NCBI RefSeq assembly: GCF_001650735.1
Contig: NZ_LXVY01000027.1
Coordinates: 124,001 to 188,000 of the forward strand
Length of the DNA: 64,000 nt
Direction of reading: 5' to 3'
Source of the DNA: Sphingomonas sp. TDK1
GTDB lineage: Bacteria > Pseudomonadota > Alphaproteobacteria > Sphingomonadales > Sphingomonadaceae
Within the stretch, counting starts at the first letter, position 1; the number at the start of each line of letters is the position of its first letter. The notes beneath the pieces were generated by a model. The model worked only from the letters and a program-made list of their open reading frames with translations, made no database searches and was not told the origin of the DNA. The translations under genes were made by a program, and so were the position numbers. Positions 53,243 through 61,879 of the stretch are shown here, one piece after another.

Positions 53243-54922
53243 ATGAAGGCATGGATGACAGCGCTGGCCTGCGGGGTGGCGGCTTGCGCGATCCCCGCCG
53301 CCGCTTTGGCGCAGACGAGCGGCCCGGTCGTTGCGACCGCTACGGGCAAGGTACAGGGCGCGGTGGAGGACGGCATCGCCAGCTGGAAGGGCATCCCCTT
53401 CGCCGCGCCGCCGGTCGGTCCCCTGCGCTGGCGCGCGCCGCAGCCGGCGGCAAGCTGGCAGGGCGTGCGTCCTGCCACCGAGTACAGCCATGACTGCATG
53501 CAGAAGCCCTTCCCCAGCGATGCGGCACCGCTCGGTACCACGCCTGCGGAGGACTGCCTGTATCTCAACGTCTGGAAGCCGGCCGCGGCAGCCACGGGCG
53601 CCAAGCTGCCGGTGATGGTGTGGATCTACGGCGGCGGCTTCGTGAACGGGGGCGCTTCGCCACCCACCTATGCCGGTGCCAACATGGCCAAGCAGGGCGT
53701 CCTGTTCGTCAGCTTCAACTATCGGGTCGGGCGCTTTGGCAGCTTTGCCCTGCCGCAGCTCAGCAAGGAAAATCCCGACGGCGGGCTGCTCGGCAACTAC
53801 AACTTCATGGACCAGATCGCCGCGCTCAAATGGGTGCGGCAGAACATCACGGCCTTCGGCGGCGATCCGGCGAACGTGACCATCATCGGCGAGAGCGCCG
53901 GCGGCATGTCGGTCCACACGCTGGTCACTTCGCCTCTGTCGCGCGGGCTGTTCCACAAGGCCATCGTGATGTCCGGCGGCAATGCCCAGACGGCGAAGAA
54001 CGCGACGTTGAAGGATGCCGAGGCGATCGGCGAGAACCTCGCACGTTCCCATAATATCGATCCCGCAGCCCCGGACGCGCTCGCCAGGCTTAGCGCGCTG
54101 AGCGCCGCGCAGGTGACCGACGGGCTCAGCATGATGGAATTGTTCCAGCCCAAGCCGGGCCCGCGCACCTATGGCGGCCCGATGCTCGACGGCAAGCTGC
54201 TGGTCGATCAGGAAAAGGCCTATGCGAGCGGCGACTTCGCGAAGGTGCCGATGCTGATCGGTGCGACCAGTGCCGACATGGGCGGCAAGTCCGGCTTCAT
54301 GATCGCCGGCGCGCGCGAAGCGAGCGCGATGGTCGCCGCGCAGAAGGTGCCGGTATGGGAGTATCGCTTCTCCTATGTGGCGGATTCGGTCGGCCAGCCG
54401 GGTGCCGGCCATGCGACCGACATCCCCTTCTTCTTCGACAATGCGCGCATCAAATATGGCCCCGCCACCACGGCGAAGGACGAGCAGGTCGGCAAGACGA
54501 TCAGTGCCTATCTCGCCAATTTCGCCAAGAAGGGCGATCCCAACGGCGCGGGCCTGCCGGCGTGGCCGCGATTCACGGCGTCGGGCGACGAGATCCTCGA
54601 CTTTGCCGCGGACGGCAAGGCGGTGGCGGCACGTGATCCCTGGGGAGCCGAGATCGACGATCTGCAGGCCCGAACCAAGGCGGCGATCGCTTCCGGCAAC
54701 TATAACAGCCTGACGACGCCGATCGGCACGATGCTCGACGATCCCGCCGCGCGGGCCGTGCTCGCCAGGCATTTGCCGGAGATGGTCAGCAATCCCCGCA
54801 TCGACATGGCGCGGGGCCAGACGCTGGTGGGCGTCCAAGCCTATTTCCCGGCACTGCTTACCGATGCCAAGCTGAAGGCGATCGACGCGGATCTGGCGCA
54901 GGTGCCGATGAAGGCACACTGA
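53243..54922 (+). CDS. Type-B carboxylesterase, secreted
   Basis: A 559-residue exported carboxylesterase/cholinesterase-type enzyme. The signal ends AALAQT. Family motifs are EDCLYLNVWKP, the oxyanion-hole stretch IYGGGFVNGG and the nucleophile in GESAGGMSV, with His in the region of GHATDIPFFF. It would hydrolyse esters in the periplasm. GGGAGA lies 8 bp before ATG 53243. It follows TBDR 3 by 29 bp and would process the imported compound. It is convergent with the LysR gene 8 bp away. Confidence 0.92.
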   Translation: MKAWMTALACGVAACAIPAAALAQTSGPVVATATGKVQGAVEDGIASWKGIPFAAPPVGPLRWRAPQPAASWQGVRPATEYSHDCMQKPFPSDAAPLGTTPAEDCLYLNVWKPAAAATGAKLPVMVWIYGGGFVNGGASPPTYAGANMAKQGVLFVSFNYRVGRFGSFALPQLSKENPDGGLLGNYNFMDQIAALKWVRQNITAFGGDPANVTIIGESAGGMSVHTLVTSPLSRGLFHKAIVMSGGNAQTAKNATLKDAEAIGENLARSHNIDPAAPDALARLSALSAAQVTDGLSMMELFQPKPGPRTYGGPMLDGKLLVDQEKAYASGDFAKVPMLIGATSADMGGKSGFMIAGAREASAMVAAQKVPVWEYRFSYVADSVGQPGAGHATDIPFFFDNARIKYGPATTAKDEQVGKTISAYLANFAKKGDPNGAGLPAWPRFTASGDEILDFAADGKAVAARDPWGAEIDDLQARTKAAIASGNYNSLTTPIGTMLDDPAARAVLARHLPEMVSNPRIDMARGQTLVGVQAYFPALLTDAKLKAIDADLAQVPMKAH

Positions 54923-54930
54923 CACGGCTC

Positions 54931-55806
54931 TCACGGGCGGGCAGCGCGGAGAAGTTCAGCGACAAGCGGGTTGGGAAAGCGCCGTTGCAGCGTGACGGCG
55001 TAGAAGCTCTCGGTAACCTGCGGTAGTTGATCGAACTCGACAAGCGTGCCCGCCGCCAGTTCGTCGCGCACGACGATCGGCGGCAGCACCGCCAGCCCGA
55101 CCCCATCGCGGGCGAGCAGGCGCATCAACGCCATGTCATCCACCTCGGCCGCGATCTGCGGGCGAACGCCCAGGACCGCGGCCAGCGCATCGAAGGCGGC
55201 GCGCACGCTGCTCTCCAGCGTCGGGAGCACCAGCGGCTGGGTGGCGAGGAGCGCGGCGAGGCTGGTGTCACCGGCGATCTCCGGCCGCCCGATCAGGCTG
55301 ACGCGCTGCTCGGCGATCTTGTGCGACAGATAGGGCGTGACCGCATCGCGCGCAGGCGGGCGATTGGCGAGCACGACATCCAGCTGAAGGCCGGCCAGCG
55401 CCTGCATCAGCTCCGCCGCGCTGCCGGAGCGGAGCACCAACTCCACGTCGGCACGGTGCAGCAACGGCTGCACGAAGTTGATCTGGAAATTGCGTGACAG
55501 GGTCGCGAGCGCGCCGATCCGCACAGCTTGCCGCGTGCGATTGGTTTCGCGCAGCACATCCAGCAATTCGTCCCCGGTAGCGAAGATCGAATCCGCATGG
55601 TCGAGCGCGATGCGACCGGCTTCGGTAAGCACCAGGCGGCGGCCCTCCCGCTCGAACAGCGCGTGGCCCAGCCGCTCTTCGAGCTTCCGGATCTGCGTCG
55701 AAAGCGCGGACTGCGAGACGGCCATGCGGTCCGCCGTACGGGTGAGGTTCCCGTCGTGCGCCACTGCCCAGAAATAGCGAAGATGGTTGTAGTTCAGCTC
55801 CCGCAT
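54931..55806 (-). CDS. LysR-family regulator divergent from dabBA
   Basis: A 291-residue regulator with HTH (MRELNYNHLRYFWAVAHDGN, MAVSQSALSTQIRKLEERLG) and substrate-binding domain, NhaR/CynR-like. It is divergent from dabB by 98 bp. LysR genes are often found beside dab operons and respond to inorganic carbon. The dyad overlapping its start (55806-55830) suggests self-control. The ATG 55806 start is clear. Confidence 0.9.
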   Translation of the reverse strand: MRELNYNHLRYFWAVAHDGNLTRTADRMAVSQSALSTQIRKLEERLGHALFEREGRRLVLTEAGRIALDHADSIFATGDELLDVLRETNRTRQAVRIGALATLSRNFQINFVQPLLHRADVELVLRSGSAAELMQALAGLQLDVVLANRPPARDAVTPYLSHKIAEQRVSLIGRPEIAGDTSLAALLATQPLVLPTLESSVRAAFDALAAVLGVRPQIAAEVDDMALMRLLARDGVGLAVLPPIVVRDELAAGTLVEFDQLPQVTESFYAVTLQRRFPNPLVAELLRAARP

Positions 55807-55830
55807 ATCGTTCTCTTAAAGCGAACGATA
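55806..55830. promoter_or_regulatory. Dyad at the LysR start, upstream of dabB
   Basis: TATCGTTC (55806-55813) and GAACGATA (55823-55830) form a perfect 8-bp inverted repeat with a 9-bp spacer. It begins at the LysR start codon and lies 75 bp before dabB. A bound LysR dimer could repress its own gene and control dabBA. Confidence 0.55.
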
Positions 55831-55904
55831 CGCGCCATACAATGAATTTCATAGGATCGTTGCGCAGCCCTAACGCTCCAGTCGAGACTAACGGGAGATA
55901 GGGT

Positions 55905-57458
55905 GTGGACATGTGGTGGTTTGCGAATGCAGGCCCGGCGGCGCTCGTCGCAGCAGCGCTTATCACTGGCGCCGGACGGGCATATCGCCCGGACTGGACC
56001 TTGCGGATAGCAGCGCTGGCGGCGCTCGTCGCGCTGGCCGCGGCGGTGGCGCTGGCGGGCTGGATCGTCGTCCAAGAGCCGAAGACGCTGGGGCTGCCGG
56101 GCGCGGAAGGAGCGCTGGCAACACGCCTCGACGTCGTGAGCATGACGATGCTGGTGCTGGTCAGCTTTGTCGGCTGGGTGGTGGTGCGCTTCGCCGCGAC
56201 CTATCTCGACGGCGAGGCGCGGCAGGGCAGGTTCATGGCCTGGCTCGCGGTGACGCTGGCGAGCGTCATGCTGCTGGTGAGCGCCGGAACGCTGCCGCAG
56301 CTGGTCCTCGCCTGGATTGCGGTCGGACAGGGTCTGCGAAGGCTGCTGCTCTTCTATCCGGAACGCGCCGCGGCACGACGCGCGGCGCGGAAAAAGGCGC
56401 TGAGCGGCGGGCTTGCCGACATGCTGCTGATCGGCTCGGCGCTGCTGCTGTGGCAGGTGACCGGAACGACAGACATCGCCACGCTGCTGGAGCGCGCGCG
56501 AGCGAACACAGCGCCGGATGCGATGGCGCTGGCCGCATGGGGAATAGCGCTCGCGGCGATCTTCAAGTCCGCACAATTCCCCCTGCACGGCTGGCTGACG
56601 GAAGTGATGGAAGCGCCGACCCCGGTCTCCGCATTGCTCCATGCCGGGGTCATCAATGCGGGCGGCTTTCTGCTGATCCGCTTTGCGGACATATTGCTGG
56701 CCGCCCCTTCCGCACTCGCATTACTCGCGGTGCTGGGAGGCTTCACGGCATTGTTCGGAAGCCTCGTCCTGCCGACCCAGCCGGCGATCAAGACCCAGCT
56801 CGCCTGGTCCACCGTCGCCCAGATGGGGTTCATGATCATGCAGTGCGGCCTCGGGCTCTTCTCCCTTGCGCTGCTGCACATCGTCGCGCACGCGCTATAC
56901 AAGGCGCATGCCTTCCTCTCTTCCGGCAGCGCAGTGGAACGTATCGCGTCGGCGCGGCGGCTGGGTCCCGTGGCAAAGCCGGACGCCATGGGCATCGGGC
57001 TGGCGATGCTTGGTGCGGCGATCCTCTACGGTGCGCTCGCGATCGGCTTCGGTGCCTGGCACAAGCCGCCACAGGCGGTGGCGCTCGGCGCGATCCTGGT
57101 GTTCGGTGTCGCCTATCTGATCGTCCAGGGGATGAGCCCCGCCGCGCCACGCGCGCTGCTCCAGCGGACGCTGGGGTTCGCGATCCTTGCCACCGCTTCC
57201 TACTTCCTGCTGCATAGCGCCGCCGAGGGGCTCACGGCCGGGACGCTCCCGCCCGCGCCTGCGCCAGGACCGTTCCAATGGGCGTTGCTCGCCGTCGCCC
57301 TGCTCGCCTTTGGAGGGATCGCGGTGGCGCAGGCGATGCTGCCGCTCTGGGGAAACCATCCGGCCGCCCAGCGGCTGCGCGCCCACCTCTCCCACGGTTT
57401 CTACATCAACGCGCTGCTCGATCGCCTGATCGGCGGCCGGGTAATCGGAAAGGCTTGA
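55905..57458 (+). CDS. dabB: DabB, proton-channel subunit of the inorganic-carbon pump
   Basis: A 517-residue NuoL-like membrane protein with about 13 helices. The proton-antiporter core is seen in KSAQFPLHGWLTEVMEAPTPV, then HAGVINAGGFLL, then HALYKAHAFLSSG. The gene lies 3 bp before dabA, which separates it from respiratory complex I genes. DabB couples proton flow to DabA, which hydrates CO2 and traps bicarbonate. GTG 55905 with GGGAGA 6 bp upstream is preferred to ATG 55911. Residues 125-160 carry a basic segment (RAAARRAARKK). Confidence 0.92.
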   Translation: MDMWWFANAGPAALVAAALITGAGRAYRPDWTLRIAALAALVALAAAVALAGWIVVQEPKTLGLPGAEGALATRLDVVSMTMLVLVSFVGWVVVRFAATYLDGEARQGRFMAWLAVTLASVMLLVSAGTLPQLVLAWIAVGQGLRRLLLFYPERAAARRAARKKALSGGLADMLLIGSALLLWQVTGTTDIATLLERARANTAPDAMALAAWGIALAAIFKSAQFPLHGWLTEVMEAPTPVSALLHAGVINAGGFLLIRFADILLAAPSALALLAVLGGFTALFGSLVLPTQPAIKTQLAWSTVAQMGFMIMQCGLGLFSLALLHIVAHALYKAHAFLSSGSAVERIASARRLGPVAKPDAMGIGLAMLGAAILYGALAIGFGAWHKPPQAVALGAILVFGVAYLIVQGMSPAAPRALLQRTLGFAILATASYFLLHSAAEGLTAGTLPPAPAPGPFQWALLAVALLAFGGIAVAQAMLPLWGNHPAAQRLRAHLSHGFYINALLDRLIGGRVIGKA

Positions 57459-57461
57459 TCC

Positions 57462-59849
57462 ATGTACCGCAGCGCTGACCCCAACGCCTATGCCCCGCAG
57501 CCCAGCTATATCGGCCTACTCCTCGAGGCCGCTGAGCAGGCCGCGCAGGGAATCCCGCCGCTCTGGCCGCTCGCGACCAGCGTAGCCGTGAACCCCTTTC
57601 TCGGTCATACCCGCCGTAGCCTCGCCCAAGCCTCCGCCTGGCTGGCGCGGAGCGGCGGCGCCCGGGGGACGATGCCGCGCGCCTGGTACCGCGAGCGTAT
57701 CGCCAGCAGCGCCATCTACGAGAGCGACCTGTACGCGGCGTGGCAAGCGGCGCCGGCAAGCGAGCGGCCGCATCCCTTCGAGCGGTTCCTGCTCAAACTC
57801 CAGAACGAGAGCGGTCCGCCGAGCGTCCACCCTACGGTAGCGGAGACGGCCGCGGCGGCGAGCGGTACGGATTGGCCGTCGATCGTCGCGGACCAGATCG
57901 GCAGCTGGGCCGGCAGCCATTTCGACGCGGGCCAGGCATTGTGGTCCGCGACGCAGGAACGAAATGCCTATGCCGGGTGGCGGCAAGAGGCCAGTCTCGA
58001 CCGGACCCCCGAAATTTTCGGGCTGGCCGGCTTCCGGGCCTTTGTCGCTGCCGCACCGGCTGCCGCAAGCGACGCCATTGCGGTCAGCGCGGCGCGGCTC
58101 GGGCTGCGCGCCGAGGCGGCCGGACGCTATTTCGAACGACTGCTGATGAGCCTGGGCGGCTGGGCCCAATTCGCCCGGTACCACCGCTGGCAGGCCGAAC
58201 TGGAGGGCGCGGCCGACGATACGCTGATCGATCTGCTCGCGGTACGGCTGGTCTGGGAGGCGGCGCTTTGGGAATTGGGGGGCAATATGCTGCAGTCGCG
58301 CTGGGCAGAGGCGGCCGCAAGCTACGCGGCGCCGGCGCGGCCGGACGAGGACCAATGCATCGACGCGATCCTCCAGCATGCCGCGGAGTGCGCCGAGCAG
58401 CGTCGCCTGGCGGCGCTGCTGCACGCACCGGCCGCCGCATCGTCAGAGATCGCCCCGATCGCGCAAATGGCCTTTTGCATCGATGTGCGGTCGGAACCGA
58501 TCCGCGCGGCGATCGAGCGGGAGGCGCCCGGTATCCGCACGCTGGGATTTGCCGGCTTCTTCGGGTTGGGGACAGCGCATCGGCCGCACGCCGCCCGTGA
58601 CAGCGAGGCGCGGCTGCCGGTGCTGCTGCGCCCCGGCCTGACCAGCGATGACGGCGGTGACCCGCATCTGGAAGCGCTCGACCATGCCAATGCCCGCGGG
58701 GACCGCGCCTGGGGCCGGTTCAAGCAGGCGGCGGTGTCGTCCTTCGCCTTCGTCGAAGCGGCCGGGCTCACTTATGCGGCCAAGCTGCTCCAGGGCGCGT
58801 TGGGGCACGCCGGGAAGCGGAAGCGCGCGTCCAAGCCGCGCTTTCATCCGCCGCTGTTGCAGCAGGACGCCGTTGATATGGCCGAGCGGGTGCTGCGCGC
58901 CATGTCGTTGACAGGCGCTTTCGCCCCTTTGCTGATCCTGGTGGGACACGGTGCCGCGGTGACCAACAACCTGCATGCGAGCGCGCTCCAGTGCGGCGCG
59001 TGCGGCGGCCATGCCGGCGACGTCAACGCGCGACTGCTCGCCGGTCTGCTGAACGATCCGGTGGTGCGGCGCGGACTTGCGGCGCGGGGCATCCACTTGC
59101 CCACAGATACCATCGCGATCGGGGCGCTGCACGACACGACCAGCGATCAGATCCAGCTGTTCGCCGGGGACGCCCCGGTGCCGGCGGCGCTGCTGGCGAC
59201 GATCGAGCATGCACTTGCCCGCGCCTCGGTAGCGGCGGGGATCGCCCGTGCCGCGCGGCTGCCCCGCGCCGGCGGCGCGAAGCAGATCGCGGCGCGCGGG
59301 CGCGACTGGGCCGAGGTGCGCCCTGAATGGGGTTTGGCAGGGTGCAGCAGCTTCATCGCCGCGCCGCGGGGCCGTACCGCAGGACGGGCACTGGGAGGTC
59401 GCGCCTTCCTTCACGACTATGACTGGCGGGCAGATGCCGATGGCTCGGTGCTGGAGCTGATCCTCACCGCACCGGTGGTTGTCGCAAGCTGGATCAGCCT
59501 GCAATATTACGGCTCCAGTGTCGCGCCGGCCGTGTTCGGATCGGGCAACAAGCTGCTGCACAATGCCGTCGGCGGAATCGGCGTGCTCGAAGGCAATGGC
59601 GGCGTGCTGCGCGGCGGGCTGCCCTGGCAATCGGTGCATGACGGCGCGCGGCTGGTCCATGACCCGCTGCGCCTGACTGTCATCGTCGAGGCGCCGACCG
59701 AGGCCGTCGACGATGTTCTCGCGCGACACGAGGATGTGCGTGCGCTGTTCGACCATCGCTGGCTGCACCTGCTCGTAATCGACGAGCGCGGCCGCATCGC
59801 CTGGCGCTACGCGGACGGGCTGACCTGGCAACGGTTCGAAGACGGATAA
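57462..59849 (+). CDS. dabA: DabA, CO2-hydrating zinc subunit (DUF2309)
   Basis: A 795-residue DUF2309/UPF0753 protein, the partner of DabB. The zinc and catalytic residues of the beta-carbonic-anhydrase-like site are present: C339 and D341 in AFCIDVRSEP, H496 in VGHGAAVTNN and C511 in LQCGACGG. The opening PPLWPLATSVAVNPFLGHT is the usual family start. It lies at the cytoplasmic membrane and accumulates bicarbonate. No carbonic anhydrase or carboxysome gene is nearby, so in this organism it probably supplies carboxylases under low CO2. The spacing to dabB is 3 bp. Confidence 0.95.
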   Translation: MYRSADPNAYAPQPSYIGLLLEAAEQAAQGIPPLWPLATSVAVNPFLGHTRRSLAQASAWLARSGGARGTMPRAWYRERIASSAIYESDLYAAWQAAPASERPHPFERFLLKLQNESGPPSVHPTVAETAAAASGTDWPSIVADQIGSWAGSHFDAGQALWSATQERNAYAGWRQEASLDRTPEIFGLAGFRAFVAAAPAAASDAIAVSAARLGLRAEAAGRYFERLLMSLGGWAQFARYHRWQAELEGAADDTLIDLLAVRLVWEAALWELGGNMLQSRWAEAAASYAAPARPDEDQCIDAILQHAAECAEQRRLAALLHAPAAASSEIAPIAQMAFCIDVRSEPIRAAIEREAPGIRTLGFAGFFGLGTAHRPHAARDSEARLPVLLRPGLTSDDGGDPHLEALDHANARGDRAWGRFKQAAVSSFAFVEAAGLTYAAKLLQGALGHAGKRKRASKPRFHPPLLQQDAVDMAERVLRAMSLTGAFAPLLILVGHGAAVTNNLHASALQCGACGGHAGDVNARLLAGLLNDPVVRRGLAARGIHLPTDTIAIGALHDTTSDQIQLFAGDAPVPAALLATIEHALARASVAAGIARAARLPRAGGAKQIAARGRDWAEVRPEWGLAGCSSFIAAPRGRTAGRALGGRAFLHDYDWRADADGSVLELILTAPVVVASWISLQYYGSSVAPAVFGSGNKLLHNAVGGIGVLEGNGGVLRGGLPWQSVHDGARLVHDPLRLTVIVEAPTEAVDDVLARHEDVRALFDHRWLHLLVIDERGRIAWRYADGLTWQRFEDG

Positions 59850-59987
59850 GGCAGCGAAAGCCGAGGAGGCTGGGGATCAGCCGCCGCCATGGCGTCCGGA
59901 TCCGACAAAAGACCGGACGCCGTGCCAATCCTCGTACCGCGCGACCGTCCAGAGAGGCGACGTCGCCCGCCGAAGGATTCGCGCTCT

Positions 59988-60851
59988 ATGATTGCCTCCG
60001 TCCGCCACACCCTCCGCGCCAACGGCATTCGCCAGAACTATATCGACGCCGGCGACGGTGCGCCGGTGGTACTGCTCCACGGTTTTCCCGAGACCAATTT
60101 CGCCTGGCGGCACCAGATACCGGTGCTCGGCGAGCTCTATCGGATCATCGCGCCGGACCTGCGCGGCTATGGCGAGACCGAAAAACCCGCGACCGGCTAT
60201 GACAAGCGCACCATGGCGAAAGACCTCGCGGCGCTGCTCGATGCGCTGGGCATCACGCGCATCGCATTGGTCGGCCATGATCGCGGCGCCCGCGTCGCCA
60301 CCCGCTTCGCCAAAGACTTTCCGGAGCGGGTGGACCGGCTGGTCGTGATGGACAACGTCCCCACCCGCATCGTTGCCCGCGACCTCAATGCGGAGATCGC
60401 CAAGGCCTATTGGTTCTTCCTCTTCCACCTCATTCCGGACCTTCCGGAGACGCTGATCGCCGGCAGGGAAGAGCAATGGCTGCGCTGGTTCTTCTCCGAC
60501 TGGGCCTATGACCCCTCGGCGATCAGCGGCGCGGCATTCGACACCTATGTCCGCGCCTATCGCGCACCAGGCGCCGTGCGCGGCGCGATGGCCGACTATC
60601 GCGCCAATGCCGAGGACGTGGCGCAGGACCTGGTCGACGCGGACGTGAAGATCGCCTGCCCCACGTTGGCGCTATGGGGTGCGGACTTTGGCGCGGTCGG
60701 CAAGATGTTCGACATGCCCAGGGTATGGGCCGAGATGGCCGACGATCTGCGCGCGGTGCCGATCGAACGCTGCGGGCATCTTCCGCACGAGGAGCGCCCC
60801 GAAGCGGTGAACGCGTTGTTGCTCGAATTTCTTCAGGGCTGGCAGGGCTGA
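59988..60851 (+). CDS. Alpha/beta hydrolase, haloacetate dehalogenase-like
   Basis: A 287-residue hydrolase with HGFPETNFAWRH (oxyanion side), DLRGYGETEKP, and the nucleophile Asp D98 in GHDRGARVA with the conserved arginines of haloacetate dehalogenases. The acid Asp is in VMDNVPT and the His in CGHLPHEERPE. The His-Trp halide pair of fluoroacetate dehalogenase seems replaced (KAYWFFLF), so halide release or substrate may differ. It may also be an epoxide hydrolase. ATG 59988 starts the family sequence, but its ribosome site is weak. Confidence 0.82.
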   Translation: MIASVRHTLRANGIRQNYIDAGDGAPVVLLHGFPETNFAWRHQIPVLGELYRIIAPDLRGYGETEKPATGYDKRTMAKDLAALLDALGITRIALVGHDRGARVATRFAKDFPERVDRLVVMDNVPTRIVARDLNAEIAKAYWFFLFHLIPDLPETLIAGREEQWLRWFFSDWAYDPSAISGAAFDTYVRAYRAPGAVRGAMADYRANAEDVAQDLVDADVKIACPTLALWGADFGAVGKMFDMPRVWAEMADDLRAVPIERCGHLPHEERPEAVNALLLEFLQGWQG

Positions 60852-60952
60852 GGCGCGACCATCGATGCCAGCGTTTGCACGTTTGCCCCCGACCATCCAC
60901 AGCCCGGCAAGAGCGTCTGCCCGCGCAATCGGGAATCGCGGGAGGAAAGCCC

Positions 60953-61027
60953 ATGCCCGACGGCGCCTCTTTCGCGTGGATCCGCCCCCCTCGAACGGGG
61001 CGGGCGCCTACCATCGATCCCGCTTAG
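60953..61027 (+). CDS. Possible 24-residue leader peptide with internal hairpin
   Basis: A short frame MPDGASFAWIRPPRTGRAPT (first 20 of 24 residues) has a strong GGGAGGAAA ribosome site and ends 27 bp before the next gene. A perfect hairpin (CCGCCCC 60982-60988, GGGGCGG 60997-61003) lies inside it. This could be an attenuator-like leader. It is unproven and may be noise. Confidence 0.3.
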   Translation: MPDGASFAWIRPPRTGRAPTIDPA

Positions 61028-61054
61028 GGTTCGGGCATTGCAAGGGGACCGAAC

Positions 61055-61876
61055 ATGCCGATGCTGATCCTGCGTGACGGGACGCGCCTCTACTACAAGG
61101 ACTGGGGCTCCGGCATGCCGGTCGTGTTCGCCCATGGCTGGCCGCTCAACAGCGACATGTGGGAACATCAGATGATGTTCCTCGCTTCGCAGGGCTATCG
61201 CGTGATTGCGCACGATCGCCGCGGCTTTGGCCGATCGGACCAGCCCTGGCAGGGCTATGACCATAACAGCTTTGCCGACGATCTGGGCGAGCTGCTGGAC
61301 CAGCTCGACCTGCACGACGTCACGCTGGTCGGCTATGCGATGGGCGGCGGCGAGGTGACGCGCTATGTGGGCCGGCACGGCTCGGCGCGGGTGGCGCGGG
61401 TGGTGCTCATCGGCGCCACCACGCCGAAGCTTGGCCAGAGCGAGGACTATCCGCACGGCGTGCCGCAGATCGTCTTCGATAATGTCCGCAGCGGCTTGAT
61501 GGAGGATCGCGCGGAATTCCTGCGCGGCTTTGCGCGATTGTTTTTCTCCACCGGCAACGAGGACGACGCGGTGTCCGAGGGGCGGCTTGCGCATGTCCAT
61601 CAAATGGCGCTGCAGGGATCGCTCAAGGCCGCGCACGACGCCGTGACCGCTTGCGCGGAAACCGACTATCGCGACGATATCGCAAAGTTCGACGTGCCGG
61701 TGCTCGTCATCCACGGTGAACGCGACGCCTTCGTGCCGTTCGCTGCCACTGCACGGCAGGCGGCGACCTTGTTCCCGGACGTTGCCCTCAAGGTCTATGA
61801 AGGCGCACCGCACGGGATTTTGTTCACACACAAGGACCAGCTGAACCAGGACCTGCTGCAGTTCATCGCGGGCTGA
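61055..61876 (+). CDS. Non-heme chloroperoxidase-like alpha/beta fold protein lacking the nucleophile Ser
   Basis: A 273-residue protein of the chloroperoxidase/arylesterase group: FAHGWPLNSDMW, HDRRGFGRSDQP, and GGGEVTRYVGRHG. The nucleophile elbow reads VGYAMGGG: residue 95 is Ala (codon GCG 61337-61339) instead of Ser. D224 (HGERDAFVP) and H253 (GAPHGILFTH) are kept. It can therefore hardly work by the usual Ser mechanism, and may bind a ligand without turnover. It is 3 bp upstream of a histidine kinase gene, so a sensory role is plausible. AAGGGGA precedes ATG 61055. Confidence 0.85.
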   Translation: MPMLILRDGTRLYYKDWGSGMPVVFAHGWPLNSDMWEHQMMFLASQGYRVIAHDRRGFGRSDQPWQGYDHNSFADDLGELLDQLDLHDVTLVGYAMGGGEVTRYVGRHGSARVARVVLIGATTPKLGQSEDYPHGVPQIVFDNVRSGLMEDRAEFLRGFARLFFSTGNEDDAVSEGRLAHVHQMALQGSLKAAHDAVTACAETDYRDDIAKFDVPVLVIHGERDAFVPFAATARQAATLFPDVALKVYEGAPHGILFTHKDQLNQDLLQFIAG

Positions 61877-61879
61877 CGG

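Noticed and set aside
50271..53252. 993-codon open frame on the minus strand opposite TBDR 3
   Set aside because: Antisense shadow. Its composition is Asp/Arg/Gly-rich without domains, whereas the + frame has a full plug and barrel.
55905..57458. Complex I subunit NuoL or Mrp antiporter subunit
   Set aside because: The partner gene is DUF2309 DabA, 3 bp away, and no other nuo or mrp gene is present.
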